A stretch of DNA of 46,020 bases from Acidobacteriota bacterium (GTDB lineage Bacteria; Acidobacteriota; G020349885). Under the pieces are notes generated by a model that was not told the DNA's origin, made no database searches, and saw only the letters and a program-made list of their open reading frames with translations. Each line of letters begins with the position of its first letter. Position 1 is the stretch's first letter. A program made the translations under genes and the position numbers. Below are positions 43,400-46,020 of the stretch, piece after piece. The stretch lies in contig CP070701.1 in assembly GCA_020349885.1 (NCBI GenBank), forward strand, positions 1,779,469 through 1,825,488, in the 5' to 3' direction.

Positions 43400-44584
43400 A
43401 TGAGCAGCCCTATTATCTACCTCGACAACGCCGCGACCTCGTATCCCAAGCCGGAGCGCGTCTACGAGAAAATCGTTGCGTTCGGCAAATCGCTCGGCGC
43501 CAACCCCGGGCGCGCGCTCTACAAGATGGCCGTGGACGCGGGCGAGGAGTACGAGCGGGCGCGGCAGGCGGTCGCCCGGTTCTTCGGCGTCGGGGATCCC
43601 TCCCGCATCGTTTTTACTATGAACGCCACCGACGGCATCAACATGGCGCTCAAGGGCATTCTGCGCGCGGGCGACCACGTGGTGTCGAGCACCTTCGAGC
43701 ACACGTGCGTCCTGCGCCCGCTCAACCGCCTGGCCAAGGAGGGGTGCATCGAGCTGGCGCGCGTTCCGCCCGAGGCCGACGGGCGCCTGAGCCCGGAGCG
43801 CATCGCGCGCGCGATGCAGAAGAACACGAGGCTCGTCGTCGTAACCCACGTCTCGAACGTTATCGGAATCCTGCAGCCCGTTCAGGAAATCGCCGAGGCG
43901 GCGCACGGGCGCGGCGCCCTGGTGATGATCGACTCGGCGCAGGCGACGGGGGTCGTGCCCATGGACGTGGAGGAGCTGGGGCTGGACGTGATGGCGACGA
44001 CGGGCCACAAGTCGCTCTTCGGCCCCCCCGGAACCGGCGTCCTCTACGTCCGCGAGGGCGTGGACATCTCGCCCTGGCGCGAGGGCGGCACGGGCGACTC
44101 GGAGGAATTCCAGCCCGAGAAATTCCCCGTGCGCCTCGAGGGGGGCACGCTCAACACATGGGGCGTCGTGGCGCTCGCCGAGGGCATCCGCTTCCTCGAA
44201 GAGGTGGGGGTCGAAAAGGTGCACGAGAAGGAGAGCCGCCTCGCCGGGATGGTCTTTGCGGCCCTCGGGGAGGACGAGCGGATCTTTTTATACGGCCCAT
44301 CTGATGCGCCGCGCACGGGGATCCTCACCTTCAACCTGTGCGGCGTGGCGCCCCCGATCGTCGGAAACATTCTCGATGAGCGCTTCGGGATCTGCGTCCG
44401 CACGGGCCTCCATTGCGCCCCCGGCGCCCATGCGCTCTACGACCAGCCGGAGGGCGGCGTCCGCGTGAGCCCCGGCTGGTTCACGACGGAGGAGAACATC
44501 AAGACGCTCATCGACGCGGTTCGAGAAATCGCGGACGAGCTGGCAAAAGAACCGGCCGTGCGGCGCGGGGCCGCAGGCACCTAA
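43400..44584 (+). CDS. Cysteine desulfurase family protein (NifS/SufS/Csd-like)
   Basis: A PLP enzyme that removes sulfur from cysteine as a protein persulfide. It has YLDNAATSYPKPERVYE, NATDGINMALKG, the STFEHTCVLRPLN histidine segment, THVSNVIGILQPVQEI, the PLP lysine in TTGHKSLFGPPGTG near 203, and the persulfide Cys in RTGLHCAPGAH near 338. The SAxATG-like DSAQATGVVPMDVEELGLD segment is intact. The 394 residues and signatures place it in the stand-alone cysteine desulfurase group related to SufS. I start at ATG 43400, just after the preceding stop, not at the earlier in-frame GTG that overlaps it. Working with the E1-like enzyme is the likely role. Confidence 0.92.
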   Translation: MSSPIIYLDNAATSYPKPERVYEKIVAFGKSLGANPGRALYKMAVDAGEEYERARQAVARFFGVGDPSRIVFTMNATDGINMALKGILRAGDHVVSSTFEHTCVLRPLNRLAKEGCIELARVPPEADGRLSPERIARAMQKNTRLVVVTHVSNVIGILQPVQEIAEAAHGRGALVMIDSAQATGVVPMDVEELGLDVMATTGHKSLFGPPGTGVLYVREGVDISPWREGGTGDSEEFQPEKFPVRLEGGTLNTWGVVALAEGIRFLEEVGVEKVHEKESRLAGMVFAALGEDERIFLYGPSDAPRTGILTFNLCGVAPPIVGNILDERFGICVRTGLHCAPGAHALYDQPEGGVRVSPGWFTTEENIKTLIDAVREIADELAKEPAVRRGAAGT

Positions 44585-44622
44585 TAGGCCATGCTTCCAT
44601 AAGAAAAGAAAGGAGAAACATC

Positions 44623-45093
44623 ATGACGCGAAAAACACTCTGGCTTTTTATGGCCGTCTTGCTTGTCTTTCCCGTGGCGGGCTCCCACGCGGCCAAAAAG
44701 AAGAAGTCGCTATTGCTCGAAGGTCAGGAGGAGCTTGGGAGCTACGTCTGGCAAAAGCACGAGTGCCTCGTCTACAAGCACGAGAAAGGCATCGGCATCG
44801 TCATCGCCCCGAAGCGCGAGGAGGAGATTGCGCGCGTCGACGCGCAATTCTTCGACGGCGTGTTCTACTTGGCCCTCCGCGACAAGCGCGTCCACAAGAT
44901 GATCGCCGTGGAGAAAGGGCGCATCTCCAGGGTGACGGACGTTATCAAGACGCAGTGCCTCCAGGCCGGAAAATTTATCTCGGAAGAAGTCCAGAAAGAG
45001 CTGGAAAAAGCTTATCGAACCAAGCACCGCAATTACTTCAAGGAGTTCGTCCTTCCGAACAAGGACGAGTTCCGGGTTTTCGTCTTCGTGTAA
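44623..45093 (+). CDS. Hypothetical secreted protein
   Basis: I do not recognise a family. The 156-residue protein starts after AAAGGAG with a signal peptide (MTRKTLWLFMAVLLVFPVAG, cleavage near SHA-A) and a Lys-rich mature start. The rest is a compact alpha/beta-looking sequence with two cysteines (HECLVYKH, KTQCLQAG) and an aromatic C-terminus (EFRVFVFV). It is 38 bases after the cysteine desulfurase and overlaps the next gene by one base (TAATG), so the three may be one transcript. Confidence 0.8.
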   Translation: MTRKTLWLFMAVLLVFPVAGSHAAKKKKSLLLEGQEELGSYVWQKHECLVYKHEKGIGIVIAPKREEEIARVDAQFFDGVFYLALRDKRVHKMIAVEKGRISRVTDVIKTQCLQAGKFISEEVQKELEKAYRTKHRNYFKEFVLPNKDEFRVFVFV

Positions 45094-45371
45094 TGCCTTT
45101 CTGCCACGCCTGCGGAAGTGAGATTAAGGAGGAAAAGCCCCAGCGCTCGACGCAGTGCGAGCAATGCGGCGCCGACGTTCACGTCTGCCTCAACTGCCGC
45201 TACCACGACCGCTCCGCCCCGAACGAGTGCCGCGAGCCGCAAGCCGAGTGGGTGCGCGACAAGGACAAGGCGAACTTCTGCGACTGGCTTGAGCTTTCGG
45301 AACGCGGCCCGCGCGACCGTGGGAAGGAGCAAGCGGCCAAGAGTACGTTTGAGGATCTTTTCAAGAAATAG
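45093..45371 (+). CDS. Small zinc-ribbon protein
   Basis: A 92-residue cytoplasmic protein with CHAC (5-8), CEQC (24-27) and CLNC (34-37) pairs followed by single Cys residues in NECREP and NFCDW, consistent with one or two structural zinc sites. The C-terminal half is charged (ELSERGPRDRGKEQAAKSTF). It starts one base inside the previous stop (TAATG), implying coupled translation with the secreted protein. Function is unknown; such proteins can be rubredoxin-like or nucleic-acid-binding accessory factors. Confidence 0.78.
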   Translation: MPFCHACGSEIKEEKPQRSTQCEQCGADVHVCLNCRYHDRSAPNECREPQAEWVRDKDKANFCDWLELSERGPRDRGKEQAAKSTFEDLFKK

Positions 45372-46020
45372 CAAAAGGCAAGTTTTTTATCTACAATAAC
45401 CTTATGAGCGGGAGTAGCTCAGTGGCAGAGCATCGGCCTTCCAAGCCGATTTAGGCCAATTTCGGAACCCTTTTACCGACACCGACTTACAACCTAACTC
45501 CCTATCAGACAAGGATTTTCCTTTTGGTGCGACTCGGTGGGGGGGTGGTGTGCTTTTGTGGGGTCAGTGGTTGAAAAATGGTTGAATCTGAATGGGGCAT
45601 TTGAAGAGGGGGGCCAAGCCCCTCCGCTATCGACCATATACCAAGTAGTCTAAGTCTCAAATCGAACCTCAAAATAGCATTAGTTCCATGTAACTTTTGA
45701 TGTAATGGGGGCAATTGATGAGAAACTACTTTAGGTATTGGCGTTCTGATGCACGGTTTTGGCGTGATGTAAACCCGTTGGGGTGTCTCTCTACACTCTC
45801 CGAGGAAATTTCTGCTCTCAAGGCGGATCGAAAATAGAGAAGGGGGGAGGGGAGGAGCCGGAAGGAAGAAGGTTAACCATTCAATATATTGCCCTATAAA
45901 AACGCGCTCAGAAATTGAAAAAGTTTCGTTTTCGTTCTCTACAGTAGCCCAACCCTTTCAGTGTCCTTGGGGTAAAAATCACCCTTTATGCCCACCCTAT
46001 ACCATACCTAGTAATTATAT
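45372..46020. other. Gene-free end of window after a broken tRNA
   Basis: After the tRNA-Gly fragment the sequence becomes AT-rich and has no convincing gene. It contains a GAGGGG...CCCCTC hairpin (45606-45624), a TGGTTGAA direct repeat about one helical turn apart (near 45568 and 45579), and no rRNA or integrase. The 69-codon minus-strand frame (45505-45714) lacks gene-like features. Confidence 0.55.
45408..45450 (+). tRNA. Truncated tRNA-Gly(TCC), 5' half only
   Basis: The acceptor strand GCGGGAG, D-arm GCTC-AGTGGCA-GAGC and a perfect anticodon arm TCGGC-CTTCCAA-GCCGA (anticodon TCC) match bacterial tRNA-Gly. From base 45451 the T-arm and the matching CTCCCGC acceptor strand are missing. 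A -10-like TACAAT (45392-45397) lies before it. The gene is broken or joined to foreign sequence right after the anticodon stem. Confidence 0.75.

Noticed and set aside
45505-45714. 69-codon minus-strand frame after the broken tRNA, considered as an integrase remnant
   Set aside because: No tyrosine-recombinase motif (R..HxxR..Y) is visible and the frame has no start signal.

Overview
The window looks like one contig of a GC-rich, Gram-negative-type (diderm) bacterium. A TonB-dependent receptor with an N-terminal carboxypeptidase-regulatory-like domain, a GWxTD-domain secreted protein, two large FG-GAP/ASPIC-UnbV proteins, a cohesin-domain secreted protein and a sulfatase-superfamily hydrolase with a TxPxH active-site segment form a combination I associate with Acidobacteriota and neighbouring uncultured phyla. 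That placement is inference; there is no rRNA gene here to test it.

Layout. Bases 1-1331 hold the 3' part of a sodium:solute (proline-type) symporter. Bases 1640-8178 are a visibly AT-richer island of five tightly packed + strand genes: a four-helix membrane protein, QueD (preQ0-pathway enzyme), a DpdA-like tRNA-guanine-transglycosylase homologue fused to an N-terminal DUF6884-like domain, a UvrD-type SF1A helicase and a Cas4/AddB-type iron-sulfur PD-(D/E)XK nuclease. I read this as a compact, possibly undescribed defence island that uses 7-deazaguanine chemistry on nucleic acid together with a helicase-nuclease pair. It has its own promoter, operator-like GTATA repeats and repeat-rich flanks. 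Bases 8548-18087 return to GC-rich chromosomal genes: hemC, divergent to a TonB receptor and GWxTD protein, then PBP1A and a cohesin-domain protein on the minus strand. An XRE-type regulator follows at 18374.

Bases 19010-34140 are a catabolic block bracketed by two paralogous FG-GAP/ASPIC proteins. Inside lie two tandem GABA-type aminotransferases with an aldehyde dehydrogenase and an EamA exporter (minus strand), and a methylmalonate-semialdehyde dehydrogenase with a third class III aminotransferase (plus strand). Together they could turn GABA, beta-alanine or polyamine-derived amines into acyl-CoA. Bases 34173-39910 hold a Lon-family protease, a betaine/choline-type ABC permease and ATPase, and a sulfatase-like hydrolase; the ABC ATPase has lost several catalytic motifs. 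Bases 40052-45371 hold proS divergent from a BatC-like TPR protein, then a ThiF/MoeB-type E1 with a cysteine desulfurase (sulfur transfer), and two small proteins. The window closes with the 5' half of a tRNA-Gly(TCC) gene joined to unrelated gene-free sequence.

A recurring feature is the placement of good sigma70-type promoters so close to start codons that transcripts should be leaderless or nearly so (TonB receptor, second FG-GAP protein, proS, TPR protein, thiF-like gene and a 22-codon ORF). The remaining genes mostly show ordinary AGGAG-type ribosome binding sites, so the organism appears to mix both modes of initiation.
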